Below, in pieces: positions 25,285-38,470 of a stretch of DNA of 64,000 bases. Below the pieces are notes generated by a model, which searched no databases, was not told where the DNA came from, and saw only the letters and a list, made by a program, of their open reading frames with translations. The DNA lies in contig MZNV01001799.1 in assembly GCA_002081555.1 (NCBI GenBank), positions 1 to 64,000 on the forward strand. Reading direction: 5' to 3'. This stretch comes from Protostelium mycophagum. Taxonomy: Eukaryota; Evosea; Variosea; Protosteliida; Protosteliaceae. Position numbers and translations under genes: made by a program. Position 1 is the first letter of the stretch. Every line of letters starts with the position of its first letter.

Positions 25285-27035
25285 ATGACTTCTGCTGAAA
25301 TTCGACCTAAAAAGCCTCTAAGACCTGCAGCAACTGGTGAAAATGGACTCATTCTTCTCGTCTGAACATCTCAGTCATTTTGGCCAGATCGAGGAAACAG
25401 AGTGATAATCCGTGTTCATTTGAGGTGGGATCCATTTTGTGTCATCTCACTAATGATTTATGCAGATTTTGATGATACAGAGGTCTCATGGTTCAAGCTT
25501 TTTTGCTGGTGCTTTCGCTTTTCCAGGTGCTCTTATTGTGTCTTCTTGTACATTTAATGTTGCCAGGTGGCGTAGTTGAGGAGGCCGATTTCGATCCAAG
25601 CTGGAAGGAGATCGTTGGGAAGAGAGGTATTTCATCAGAAAATGTGGACATTCGACTCGAAGGAAAAGGTGATATTTCAACCGTTGGTTGCTCTGCAGCG
25701 TCTAGATTATTCATTTTAATAAAAGTATATCATATTAAAGATATAAAGATTTGGGGGAGTTAGGATTTCGCATTGGCGCCATAAGAGAACTCTTTGAAGA
25801 GGTAATTTACTTGTAAATACGTCTTTTAAGTGTTAAAAAATAATTATTGGATAATTTAAATAAATACATTCGATATTATTTAAAAAATCCTCAAACCATG
25901 AGTAGGTCAATATTCTGCTTGCAGAGGCACCAAAAGGACCACAACTAGATGAAGAACTCCAAAAGTGGCGACCCAAAATCCATGTGGGTCGATGTCATCA
26001 CCATGATGATATTGAAGATTGATCAGGATGATGCAAGAGAGAACCTGATCATGTGTCGACAACACTCCATCGTACCCTCTGTCGACTTGTTTCAACCCTT
26101 TTCACATTGGACCACCCCTGTCGGAGAATCGGCCTCTCGCTATAATACCTTGTTTTATCTTGCTGTTGTAGACGATGCACATGCCGCCCGTGCAGGTTAT
26201 TTTTTTCTGAATTTCTTGGGTTTTTTCGCATTATCTTTGTCTTTAAATTTGAGGAGTACTTCAAATGCGGTAATAACCGCAGATGATACGGTAATTGCGC
26301 AGTCCGTTCTGATTGTTAAAAAGATTCCGCCAAGCAAGACAATGAAGAGACGATCAATATGGTGTGGCTGACCCCCCAAGAGGCTCTCAATTCTTTTGAG
26401 AAAGGAGATATTTTCTTGCCACCACCAACATGGTACACCTTATCGATACTGTCTCGGTATCATAACGTGACAGATTTGAAAAAGGTGGGAGATTTTTCAA
26501 AACTCAGAAATTCAACTTGAATTTGTGTGTCGAAAATCATCAAAACTTGATTTCAAAAAAACCTTTCAATACAACTATAAAAAACATATCAAATATGATA
26601 TAATAATATAAAAATATATAGTCTCTTTCTGGGAGAAGATTTGGAAGAGAAATATTGGAAAATCAACCGCATATTTCCACCAAAATTTCACAAGAAACAA
26701 TCGATGAGTTTAGAAAGAAATTTCACTTGGAGGAGACACGTCAGATCAACAGGTTGATTTACCAGCGTGGTACGTAATCTCATTCGATGAAACAACTCTA
26801 TTTTTAGATGTGAAGGTCTATGTGGAAAAACATGTAATTTAAAAGATGTCCAAAAATATTCAGTGAATCTTGCGCGAACAAGTTACGTAGGCTGATTGTA
26901 AAAGGGGATATGAACCACCCCCTGGGAGGGGTAGGGAAGAGGCGGTTGGTAGTGACGTCATCAAAAGAAGATCCCAGCCCAAAGACGTGGAAGTACATCC
27001 ACTGGCATGAAGACGATCTCTCTGCCAAATTGTAG
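25285..27035 (+). CDS. NUDT19: NUDT19-like Nudix hydrolase, peroxisomal
   Basis: Begins MTSAEIRPKKPLRPAAT and splices to VILARSRKQ, ILMIQRSHG, SSFFAGAFAFPGGVVEEADF, the NUDT19 N-terminal pattern. The Nudix box is spread over an intron: FRIGAIRELFEEVNILL, where the usual Gly after EE-x is Asn. FSHWTTP, RYNTLFYLAV, WLTPQEAL and LPPPTWYTLSIL follow as in NUDT19, a CoA/acyl-CoA diphosphatase. The protein ends in AKL, a peroxisomal PTS1 signal. The TAG stop is made by TTGTAG and is followed within 10 nt by AATAAA. One intron is about 145 nt, long for this window. Family assignment is strong; the exact CoA substrate is inferred. Confidence 0.88.
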
Positions 27036-27195
27036 AATGAATAAATAACCATCTCGATATAAATCACGAAAAAATAAATACCATATTTTTTACAACGCCT
27101 GTCACATGTCCGGCGATTTAGTTTTTCCGTTTGAAAGGGACGGAACCTCCGATCCTGAAAGAGAATAAAAATTCAACAAAATCACTCGAGGGAAG

Positions 27196-29033
27196 ATGGG
27201 TCTTCTCGACCGTCTGAAAGAGAATAGAAATTCAACGGGGCCATCGATCAAGATCATCAGTGACTCCTCTGAAAATCAATCCGAAGTGAGATCGGTGAAC
27301 TCTTCTACTGCAGCACCGCCCAAAGAGAACCGAGCTCAGAGAAAGTTGAGAGAAGATCAAGAGAGAGAAGATGCAGAGGAGCGTAGATTGATGGTATGTG
27401 ATGAGACTCTTCACTTCTTCACACATTTTTGTGTTGATTTGTCTGTGTTAGGCAGAAGCAGCTGCCAGCCAAAAGAAGCAGGAGGAAGACAATGAAAGAC
27501 AGAGACAATTAGAAAAGGAGAGAAGAGATAAGCAAGATCAAGAGGATCTAGCGAGGTATTTCTTTCACCAGATTGATGGTTTTGGGGGTTAATCTGCTGA
27601 TCAGATTCGCCCGAGAAAGAAAGGCACTTCGCGAAGAGCGAGAACGTTTGGAGGCCGAGCGCGTTCGTTTAGAACAAAAAGATGAAGAGTCCCATAATGA
27701 CGAAAATTCTGGAACAAGATCGGAGATCATACAGAGGGAGAAAGAGATTGATGAGCAGGTCAAATCCATGGAAAGAGACAGGTATCCTCTCCAAACTTTC
27801 CTGCTGCTCCCCATAGTAATTTTAAAATTTAATTTGTTAGACTTGAGGAAGAGTATCGCATGGCAAGTGAGAGGGGACAGCAACGAAGAGAAAGAGAAGA
27901 TCATTTGAGGAATAAATGTGGAATTCTGTGCAAACAGGGATTCTGGTGGAAGAGCTGGCAGATGAGATACTTTGAGGTACCATTTGGATTTTAAAAGTGT
28001 CATTCTGGCGGGAAAATATATAATTGTTTGTAGATAGAAGATGACATCATGAGTTATTACACAGAGGAAGATAGAGTTGTTTTGAAGGGTTCTTTTCCGT
28101 TGAAAGGATGCATAGTCACACCTGCTGATGATATACTGGAAAAACCATAGTGCGTATATATTTTATTTTTAAAAAATAATATTATTAAAAATCGTAAAGA
28201 AATTTATTAATATATGTAGTTGTTTCCGAGTAGAGACGACTATCAACAGGACTTTTTTGATTTCAGCGGATTCAGCAAAAGAAAGACAAGAATGGTGGGA
28301 GTTTACTCATTTTACGATGCGGCTTTACCGTGGAAATGCGTCTTTTGGTGTGAATGATGGATGTTTTATTAATCTGCCGGGGTACCTACAATTTTCTGCG
28401 TAGCAAAAAATATAAAATATATTGAATCAGAAAGTCATGTCTGTAGTAAAATCCTTCTTTGAAAAGTGCTGACCCGATCAGGATTGATGCTATAAAATTT
28501 GCCTCGCGAGGCGGACTTTTAGTGGATCAATATATCGAAGACACAGCCTATTTTAGACGTATAAGAGCATCCATCACAAATGAGGTAGAGAGGGTGAAGA
28601 TGCAAGGATATGTGGAGTTGCGTGGGGATCTTTTGGATTGGAAAAAGAAATACTTGTGCTTGAGTGATATGCGGAACACAGAGACTATTTTTTATTATGA
28701 GGACGACAAGGTAAAGTCTATAAATATAATCTGGGTATAGCCTCGTTTTTTACGTGTTGTAGATGACCGTGAAGAGAGGAGAGCTGAAATTAGACAATTC
28801 CAAAGTGGAGAGGAGGGTATTACCGGGGAAACCCTTCTGTTTTGTTTTACTATCAAAAAATCCCCCAATAGAGAAGGAAATATGGCTGAGTGTAGATACT
28901 GAGGAATTACGTACAAAGTGGATTGATTCCATTGCAATTGCTCAGGTAAGGCTTGAATATTTTGGGAAATTAAATCTAATGTTCGCAGATTGCCACACAG
29001 AAGGAGAAGATGTTTGTACACATGTTTTTATAA
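27196..29033 (+). CDS. Coiled-coil protein with two PH domains
   Basis: Starts MGLLDRLKENRNS, then a charged Glu/Arg/Lys coiled coil of roughly 150 residues (for example REERERLEAERVRLEQKDEE). PH domain 1 begins CGILCKQGFWWKSWQMRYFEI and ends EWWEFTHFTMRL. PH domain 2 begins VELRGDLLDWKKKYLCLS and ends RTKWIDSIAIAQ. Such an arrangement suggests a cytoskeletal or membrane adaptor that binds phosphoinositides. I see no catalytic domain. It ends KEKMFVHMFL after a final 44-nt intron. About nine introns, some in AT-rich sequence. Confidence 0.8.
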
Positions 29034-29344
29034 ATTAATCAAGTTGACCCATTTTCTGTCTATTTTATAATATCTTAGTTGTCTCCAAGAGGCATCCCTA
29101 ATTGCAGGGTTAAGCCTCACATTTTTGGCGGTTTGCAAGTTTACAAAAAATGATTTTTGGTGTTGTATGATTTTGCAGCAGAGCACAAATAAATAAAAAT
29201 AATTGTGGTAATGCTGTGTTGTGGCCACACAAGAGAAAAAATATCCATGAGGGAATTTTTTTGGACACCTTCTGGTGTTCAATAAAATAGTGCAGTCCAA
29301 ATTGCAGAAAAATTCCTGATGAATAAGAATCTATCATGAATGAT
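29034..29344. other. Convergent 3' spacer
   Basis: About 310 bp between the stops of the PH-domain and RAD51C genes. It has several AATAAA-like words on both strands, fitting two polyadenylation regions, and no supported gene. Confidence 0.45.
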
Positions 29345-31029
29345 TTATCTGATCCCTGCCTGTGTGACAGAATATTTTACTCTTCCAAAAGGTCTATACG
29401 GTGATTTCTCCAACGTCGCGCACCTGAAGCCATCCTCCCAAGACAACAATATCCTATTTGTCGCAGCATGGCTCCATGTCTCTCCTACTTTGCGTCAACC
29501 AAGGAATACGAAATTCGGCACGAATGTTGTCGCTTCAAAGACCGAAACCTCTTCAAGGCTTTGCCTAATATTTTCAAATGGAACGATATCACGCGTAACC
29601 CTTGCAACTCGATATTTTTGCAGCTTCTAGCAGATGTGTCCTGCAGCAAAAATTCACCTAAAGCTGCGACGAGTGTTGTCTCTCCATTCTTCACATTAGT
29701 CGTCATCTGGTTGATCATAACGACCGCCACCTGACATTCTCTCGCGATGTTGTTCAATGTCTGTGACATGTTGTTCAGAAGCCTCGATCTTGACTGGAAA
29801 TCGTCGAAATGTCGGAAGTGGAAGGCCACACTATCCAATATGATCAATTTGGTCTGCAGAGGATCAGAAGAATCTCGAAATGTAAAAAATACCCCAGGTT
29901 GCTGTTGCATCAGCATCGGGAGGATGTTCACCAAAGCGACCTGAAACAAATGAGAAACGAAATTTCATAAAAATAGGTCATAGTGATGTCTGCAGCGGAA
30001 TCACAATTACCATCTGAATTCTCTTCTGTAATGTTTACAGATATTGCTAATGCACTTTGCAAGAAAAATATATTATATTGCTTTGGGTTTTTTCTCTCTT
30101 GAAAAAAGTTAGAGAGTACCCACTTGTTCAACAAAATCATGCACACGGTAATACTGGATACTGCTCAACACTTTTTGTACGGTGAATTCTTCGGCTATTT
30201 TGATGTCTTCTGGTGTTTCGGCGATGTTCTTTATGTGTTGCACGGTGGCTTCGGTGACCTCCAACATCCTCTCTACCACAAAACTTCCTTCTGTATCTTT
30301 GATGCTTCAATTTTTTTATCAACCGTGATTTAACAAAATATACATTATATAATAAATATACTTGTAGAACACAACACAAACGCGAATCCACTCTGACATG
30401 TTAGCAGCACAAAAAACGTCACAGTTGCGCATTTTTAGGTTTTGTGGCTTTGCCATACATATTTTCTGACCAATTTTAATAAATACCTAGATAGATGACT
30501 TTTGCAGAAAGCCCATCATAATGTTCTGGAATGCAAGCCGCAGCCGCCAATTGCATCCTGTTCATTTTCATTCCTTACTGCCTGGCACCGTCATTCTCAC
30601 CCTAATTGTGTCTTTCCAATTCCAGGTACACCGCCTGCATTTCTTGTCATTAAATGAAGAAGGCGGATCCAAAGACTTACAGAACTCTGTTACTTGGCCG
30701 ATCTTCACGCCACCACCCAGAAGATCGTCTAAATCAGAATTGAACGTCATGACGTGACCTTGGCTCGGTTCCTTTGCTAACAGATCCAGTGCTGTCACCC
30801 TCTCAACGGTCCTGTCCTCTTTCTTATTAATACTAGTCAAAATCGTTAATGCTTCTTCATGAGATACGTCTAATTCTGTGGGTGTGAGATTGATTATCTT
30901 GCAGATCTTACCTTTGGCAAGCTCCGCTGGTTTGATCCCTTCGAAATCGATAATGTTCTTAAATCCGGCTTGAATTAATTTTTGTAGTGTGCTTGGCGCA
31001 AGACCAAGAGTGACCAGAGCTCTGTCCAT
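29345..31029 (-). CDS. RAD51C: RAD51C-like recombinase paralogue
   Basis: RecA-type ATPase for homologous recombination. The N-terminal helix-hairpin region reads LAPSTLQKLIQAGFKNIIDF and KPAEL, then TALDLLAKEPSQG, SDLDDLLGGGVKIGQVTEF. Walker A is GVPGIGKTQLGMQLA, split by two introns. FIDTEGSFVVERM, Walker B LIILDSVAFHFRH, and VVMINQMTT follow, and the end is ATNRILLSWEDG, RPFGRVKYSVTQAGIR. These match RAD51C better than RAD51, DMC1 or XRCC3, especially the SVAFHFRH and INQMTT blocks. In animals RAD51C works in the BCDX2 and CX3 complexes and in Holliday-junction processing. The start at 31029 lies 111 bp from a divergent gene. Confidence 0.9.
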
Positions 31030-31140
31030 GTTTTTGAAAAGTGACCGAATGCAGCCAAACACCCGCTTTTCTTGGAATCTACACACTACAACGAGACGGG
31101 GAGATGGCCTAAATTTCAAAAAAATCTGGCCGTTGAGACG

Positions 31141-32353
31141 ATGTCAACCGGCCGAGAGAGGCTGAAAGCTTCAGATGTGTATCAACTTGTCCATCAACGA
31201 GACTCTCAGACAGAAGAAAGACCGTTGACAGAAGCCTCATTCTACGAGGCGCACATCTCTCCACCACGGACACCTTCGACCAGCTTCTCAGATGATCTTA
31301 CAAAAGATTTTATTTCGGATTCTGACTCACTGATACTATCAGAAGATGAAGTGATAGAACTCGACAATTATTTCGATGATGCAGCGGAGGTGAGATCATT
31401 TCTTAAGATGGAGATTAACGACTCCAAAGACATTCGAGATGTTTGAGGAGAGCGAAAAGATATATTTTCGACCAGATAAGTGGTTTCCGGAGACATATCC
31501 CTTCCTTCCTGAGGGTGATGTAGAGAGCATGTTCGTGTCTCAAGGAGATTATGACACGTACAACACTCTCAGACAATTGATGATCAAACATGGATTTGAG
31601 AGGAGGCCGAATATTCAAAATTTAAACCTACCAAAAGTGCGCATCAATCACATATTTCGCCTGATAAATTCAGAGACAAACGGGGACAGGAACAAAAAGT
31701 TTATCAAGACCACAAGATCAGAAAGCTGAAGCTGTAAGAAGAATAGTAGAAGAACAGAGAGAAATAATAGATCGAATTGCAGAGAAAGCGTTTCTGAACA
31801 GAAAGAAGAGGACAAGGAGACTGGTGACATCACCTGATACAAGGAGTCAGAGTGTCATCATGACACCTGAATCGCAGATGGCTCAACTGCAGTAAGCAAA
31901 CCCTCACCATCGCTCGACTAATCCTCAGAGCTCAACGTCGGACAAAAGACAGACATGAGCATCAATTGGTCACAATGCACACTGAGGAGCAGAGGAAAAT
32001 GGAACGTGAAGAGGCAAAGAGGATGAGAATCACCGTCAACATCATGGAGGCCATCGCGAGACAGAGAGGAATAGAATTGGAAGAATTCGAAAATCTTAGA
32101 GGACAACTCATTGCGGCCTCGCCTGAAGAGAGGAATGATCTGGTTCATGTGAGACGATTTTTTATCACGGAATGCTCAGATTTTGTAATGAACAACAGAA
32201 CTGGATGAAAGAGAAGGGAGGTTACAGAAGGCGAATTGTGGCGCCAAAAGCACAAGGTGGTAATTTTGTTCTGAAAAGCAGAGATGTCTAAATGTAGATA
32301 ACGTTAAGAAGTCGAACAAAGTTCTTTTTGTCATCTTGTACATTGCAGTCTGA
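31141..32353 (+). CDS. Uncharacterised charged protein, divergent from RAD51C
   Basis: I do not recognise a family. The start MSTGRERLKASDVYQLVHQR leads into an acidic region (SDSDSLILSEDEVIELDNYF), then a Tyr/Pro-containing block (YFRPDKWFPETYPFLPEG). Helical, Arg/Glu-rich exons follow (EEQREIIDRIAEKAFLNRK and HTEEQRKMEREEAKRMR). SPDTRSQS, SPPRTP and TPSTSF look like proline-directed phosphosites. The last exons are inferred by phase and end KKSNKVLFVILYIAV, a short hydrophobic tail too brief for a confident membrane anchor. The shared promoter with RAD51C may mean co-regulation with DNA repair, but that is inference only. Confidence 0.6.
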
Positions 32354-32623
32354 TGGACTCAATCGATCATCTCACGTCCGAAAGACGGCGAGAAGATTGT
32401 CTCTCCACAAAAATAGCAATATGAGAACGTCCATCAAAATGTATAATTTATCCACATTAAGCCAGTGTCTGATGCATTGTGGTCATTTGCAAAGGCACCC
32501 TCTTCCTTGCCATCGGTGTGGCTAAGACACTTGCGTCACTGGCAGAGAAACTTTTTTTGTTCTCTTTGTCCAGTAGAACCTTTTTTGTTGTTCTCGGAAT
32601 CGCTAATCATCGTCAGCTCCATT

Positions 32624-35600
32624 TCAATCATGATGGGATGACTCACAAATCGTGTCGTCCAATGATGCACCAGAAGGCAAGAGTGACTCTATCTGAGACT
32701 TTTGCTTCTTAATAGTTTGTTCTGCCTTCTGCAGCTGTGACTGGAGCTGCACCTTCTCTTGCAGAAGCTTGTTATTATCTTCACGTACTCTGTGGTACAT
32801 GTTGATCTTCTGCTTGGAATTATTGTGGCTTCCGAGCCTGGTATTCTCTTCGCTCAACTGTGGCTATTAAAATCGTGTTTAAACGGTTGTTTTTGCTTGA
32901 TGGGATATTTGTTGTCGAGGAGCAAAGTTCAAACTTTGAAAATTCAAGTCGGCGCGAAAATCTTACCTTGTGCAACTGCTCAGAATTGACTTGGTTGGAA
33001 AGTTCGAGACGAATTCTTTCGTTCTCCAGCTCTTCTAATTGCTCAGGTGTGAGATTTGTTTCTCTTGCCTGGTATCTGCATCGGTTAGAGCTTGTTTTCT
33101 GTTTGTAAATATTTTCATTGTTGTGTTGCATACCTGTACATCTGCATCTGTAGATTCTCGATCTCTTGCTGCAAGTGGCTCTCTCTGTGCTCACTCTCTG
33201 CATTGTAGATGTTCAGTTGTTGTGTCAGTGACTTGACTTGCGCCTCACGGCCTTCCAACTCCCTCTGCAATTCTCCCGCCTTTTTACGCTCCGTCTCAAC
33301 ATTTTGTGCCTTCAACTTGATCTGCTTGCGAGCAGCAGAGAGGGCTGTCTCCAAGTTTTCCTGGAATATTCAGCCACATGTTTTTACAAATGATAAAGAA
33401 AAATCACCTTGTCGACATTTGCAAGATTGAGAGCCTCTGACAGCTCCTTCTTACTGTTTTGCAATTGTTCCACAACGTTCGAATCGAAATTTCTCATCTG
33501 CTCTTGGAATGACCTGACAAGATCAGAAAAAAATGGAAGCGGTGCGGATCGAACCTGCGCTCCTCTTCCATGCGATGTTTCAGGCTCGCAATTTCCTCAG
33601 ACATCCTGCGTTGTGACTCGGCTGCGACGGCACTGGCCTCTTCTGTTGATTTCACAAAAGCATTGTACTTCTCTTTCTCTGTCTTCAAATTCATAACCGC
33701 CGAGCGCATCGCGGCTATGGTTCCCTTGTCCATCTACAACGGTCATCTTTCAATTCCAAAAACTATTTTTGGCGGGAAAATTCACCTCGATCTTCTCGCG
33801 GCTTGATGCGAGTTCGGTGTTCTTATTAATGAGGTCGTTCTTTAAAGCGAGGATTTCATCATTCTTTTGTGATATTTCAGCGCTGAACTCTTCTGCCGCC
33901 TTTTCTCTGGTCGATTTTATTTCATCTACAACGGACTCTGTGTCAGTTTAGTTTCAAGTATCATTTTACTGTTCATTTGAAAAGAACATCTTCAATCCAA
34001 ACCTAGTTGTTCGATTTGTAACTTGTTTTCGTCGAGATTTCTGCTCAAATCGTCACGCTCGTCCTTGATCTGTTCTGTCTCAGTAATTGCGTCGATAAGT
34101 GTCTCAGTAGTTGTGAGCAAATAAATATACTCACAATTAATAGCTCTGCCTTCGCTGATGACAACTCTCCCGATAATGATTCGAGTGTTTCATTCAATTG
34201 GTCAATGGAATCTTCTGCTGAGACCAACTAATTGAGACAGTCAGCATCCTTTGCGGGAAATTTCTTCGGATTTTCACCTTCGTGTTTAATTTTTCGACTG
34301 TAGATACGTGTTGCGAAACGCTTTGCTCCAGTTGAATATTTAGCGATTGTAGACGGTCAATTTCGGTACACTTCAGAGAAATTTCATGTACAGAGGCGGC
34401 CTCTTTCTGGGAAATCTCCTGTCTGAGTTGTTCTACAACCTGTTGTTGCTGCTCTACTTCTTTCTCTACATGATGTGAGTATTAAAACAAACAGCCTTAG
34501 CACTGAGCTAATAGCTTATACCTAATGTGGCAGCAGTCTCCTCCAGCTCTGTCTTGACGCGTTGTAGATTCTCATTCTCGAGTTCTGCAGCTCTCTTGGC
34601 TGATTGTAGAGCGAGTAATTCCTCCTCTTTTTGGACAAGTATTTCGGAAGATTGTTCTTGACTCTCTACAACTCTGGCTCTCAACTCTTCAACTCTTTGC
34701 TTTTCCTCTTGGTATTTTGCCGCTGAAAAGTTTAGTGCTTATCCGAAAATGTTGTGAAATTCTGGTTTAATTTCAACGAAAATTCAAAGAAAACTCACAG
34801 AATTGGAGGATCTTCTCATCACTCTCTTGTCTCATCTTTTCGATTCTACGGATTTCCTCCTCTGCTTGTGTTCCGGCGAGTTGTAGTCTCACGATTTCCC
34901 GCTCTTTTTCGGCCACCTTCTCAGCAGCCTCATTCTGCACATCTACAACTCTCTTCTCCAGCTCTTCCACCTTTTCTCTCGTCGAATTCAATCTTTCGGC
35001 TGATTGAATTCAGAAAAAAAGCAGAAGAAAATCAGAAAAATATACACACCAGATTGTTCGTAATTCTGTTGTGCTTTGGCCCTGAGACCCTCCATACGTT
35101 CGATCTCTGCCTCTGCCTCTTTTTTGGTCGATTGTAGAGCGAATATCTCCTCTTGTTTCTGGGAGAGTTGGGAAGCAGATTGTTCTTGTGCTGCGATCAA
35201 TTGTTGCTGCAGGTCCTGCACTTGCTGTTTCTCCGCGCACAATTCTACCTCTGAGATTCTTCAGCGAAAATTCGGGGAAATCTACAAGAAATCTCTCACG
35301 CAATCTGTCGACATTTCTGAGTGCCTCTCTTTTGATCTCTTCAATCTTCAAAATCTCCCCCTCTGCTTTAGTCTTGGCGAGTTGTAGTTGCTCGATCTCC
35401 TCCTCTTTTTCTGACAACTTTTCGGCATTATCACTCTGTGCATCTACAACGGTCTTCTTCAGCCCAGCTACCTTGCTCTTCTCTGCCGTTAACTTTTGTG
35501 CTGAAAAATGTCAATAAAAATCCACAAGATTGTACTCTCACTCAGTTCTTCGGCATTCTGTACAGCCTCGACTCTGAGACTGTCCAGGCGTTCGATTTCT

Positions 35601-38470
35601 TTCTGCGCCTTTTTTTTCTGCCTTTCTATGGCTTTGATGTGCTCGGACTTTTCGTTCAACTGGAGAGTGGCAGCTTCCTCCACTTGATTCATTTTGGCGC
35701 GCAATTCCTCCACCAGATTCTTTTCTTTTTCTAATTCCTTCCCTGTGAAATCTCAATGAAAATTCATCGAAATTTCCAAATAGATGACCTGTCTGGGTAT
35801 TTGCCTCTGTTAGTTTTTCAGAAATACTTTGCAACTTGGCTATTTCAGCTTGGTATTCCGCCTTTGAGCGTTGTAGTTGGTCGATCTCCTTATTTTTCGT
35901 GGAAATCTCATTGTCCGCTTTTTGAGTTGTATCTACAATGGACTGTCTCAATATTTCGGTCCCCTTCTTCTCCCCAGCCAGTTCGTTTTCTGAGAAATTT
36001 CAACCCGAGAAATTTCATGGAATATTACCTAGTTTGGTGATCATCTCTGCAGCCTCTCTTCTAAGCTGCTCGACTCTGCGTAGCTCTTCTTCTGTCTTCT
36101 TCTTGGCGAGTTGTAGATTGTCAATCTCTGTATTTTTTTCTGAGATTTGTACGCTGAGAGTTTCTTTTGTTTCAATCATCAACTTGTTCTGCTCTCCCTT
36201 CTTTTTCTTCTCTTTTTCCAACTCCTCTTCTACGAATTTTCAGCGTATTTTCCTCAAATTTTCGACGAATTTACCGAGATGAGAAGCCACTTCTTCCGCC
36301 TTCTCTCGCAGATTCTCGAGTCGCTTGTTCTCTTTGCCCAATTTTTTGTTGGACTTTCTCATCTCTGAAATCTCGCTCTTGAGTTCCTCGATCAATTCTG
36401 AGCTGGCAGACAGGTCCTCTTGCGTCTTTTTCAGGGATTTTTCTACGGCCCTGACAGCCTCTTCTCCCGCCTTTTTCTCTTCGGCTACCTCCTGCTCAAA
36501 TTTCTGAGCCTGGCGTTGTGAATCCTCACGAAGGTGCTGGACCTCCTGTTCCAAAGCCGCGCAGCGGGACTTCGATCCCTATCCCCGTCATTTCTTATTA
36601 TCAAAAGACATCTACCTCCAATTCGGCGGAAATGCGTTGTAGATGAGCAATCGACTTTTGCATCTCATTTTCGCGCTCAATGCTGGCCAGTTCCATCTCA
36701 TAAATTCTCTTCTTTTTTTCAACGTCAAGACGTGTCAGATTGACATTGTCCTCTCTCAAAGTTGAAAGTTCGCTCTTGACATTTCTGGCCTCCTCAACAT
36801 CTTCCTCGTGCTGCTTCAACAATTTGGAGACAGTGATTTCCTGTTCTTTGTCAACTTGAAAGTGGACTTGGTTTGCAGGTTGAATATTGGTTGATCTACA
36901 ACTCACCTCAGCGGCTATTCTGGCTTCTGCCTCTGCAAGATTGTCGCGTAACTGGGAGAGCATCTTTTCCTGCTCTTTCTGCGCATTTTGCAACTTTTTC
37001 ATCTCTGCCTCCTTCTGTTCTAAAATCTCCTCCTTTTCGGTCAAATTCCTCTGAACTTGATCAGAAAACTCATCGAAATCTCAATGAACTTTGAGATCTT
37101 CACCTTGAAAGTGGAGACCTCTGCTTGGGTCGATTGAAGACGGCCGGTCATGTGATCATTATCCTTGCGCAATGTCTCGAGATTTTGGCGGGAAATAACC
37201 AATTCAGAATCAGTTCTCTCCATATCACCAGTCAACTTCTCCATCTTTTCCCTCGTCTGATTCCATCAGTTCGAATTTCAAATATTCATCTTGGCGGGAA
37301 AACTACCTCCTTCAGGTCCTGTAAAAGTTTCTCCTTCTCAGATTTAAATTTAGAGACGGAACGTTTCATTTCTTCGCCTGTGCTGAGGGCTTCTTTCAAC
37401 TGCTGTTCCCTCTTATTGAGATCCTTTGTCAAACTTTCCACGGCCTCTCCGTGCTTTTCACTCGATCTACAATGGTTGTCAATCGAAATTTCAATGAAAT
37501 CTCGGAAATTTACCCCTTGAGTTGGGCGATCTGGCTTCGCAGAGATTCTGCCTCTTTTTCGTTCTTTTCTTTCTCTTCGTTATAGTGGTCCTCGACTGTG
37601 GTGATTTCGAGTCTCATTTGTTTGACCCTCGCTTGGAGTTCCTTGACGCGTTCATCGCGGGTCAAGACGGTTTGGCGCAGCTCCTCTTTAGATTGCTTCT
37701 CGAGCAAAAGTTTGTTCTCTTCGTCTTCTTTCACTGATTTGAACTCGGTTCTGATCTGTATCACATGAATACTTGAGCTCATTATCGATGGGTCGAATTT
37801 CAAAAAAAATAATTTTGGCGCCAAAACACTCACCTTCTCATAATCGCGTGATAGGGCTGCGATCTTCTTCTGAAGAACGCCATTGTTAGCCTCTTTCTTG
37901 TCTTTGTTGACATCCATCTGTGAGAGATCAGATCATACGATTCCAATGCAAATTTACATCTTTTCGAAGAAGAACGAGCTGGTTGGCGAGTTCTTTCATC
38001 TGCTTCTCAGTCTGAGCACGATCTTGAGATGCAGCACTCTTCAGACCCTCTGCGTTCTTAGCTCTCGTTTCTAAACTGATGATGCGGGCCTTGGCTCTTC
38101 ATTTTGATCAGCGAGAATCACGAACAACAAGATCTTACTTCTCAAGCTCTTTGATTTGTGAATCCTTCTCTCTCTCCAACAAATTCTTCCTCTGTGTTTC
38201 CGTCTTCAACTATATGGAGGATCAGATGTGAAGATTAAGAGGGATCGGTGATCACACCTCTTCTTTTGCCTTGGCCAGCTCTCTCTTCAGTTTGGCGGCA
38301 TCCAACTCCTCCAACTTCTTTACACCCGATTTGCCAGAGAGAGTTGATCCAAGATTCATGGTTGAATTCAGGGTAGACATTAACGATTTTGGTTCTGTAG
38401 AGCTTTAGTATGTTCTATGAGAGAAAATGAACAGAAGGAAAAATGAAATTGCTTTACCTTTGGTGTCCAT
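32624..38470 (-). CDS. Long coiled-coil protein with HMMR/KIF15-like C-terminus
   Basis: Begins MDTKEPKSLMSTLNSTMNLG and is almost wholly coiled coil, around 1,500 residues in more than 20 exons of about 150-300 nt. Related blocks recur through the middle (KEREIVRLQLAGTQAEEEIR, KEEEIEQLQLAKTKAEGEIL, KNTEIDNLQLAKKKTEEELR), so it grew by internal duplication. No motor head or kinase is present. The C-terminus HNNSKQKINMYHRVREDNN resembles the basic centrosome/spindle-targeting motif shared by HMMR/RHAMM and KIF15, followed by a final leucine-rich coil. A role in microtubule or centrosome organisation is likely but inferred. It is divergent from the CX9C gene. Confidence 0.8.

Noticed and set aside
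34870-36120. Treating the GAGTTGTAG copies in the coiled-coil gene as regulatory
   Set aside because: Several of these encode the repeated LQL of the coiled coil on the minus strand, so they may be protein-driven; I base the word claim mainly on the longer CGTTGTAGATG copies and those outside this gene.
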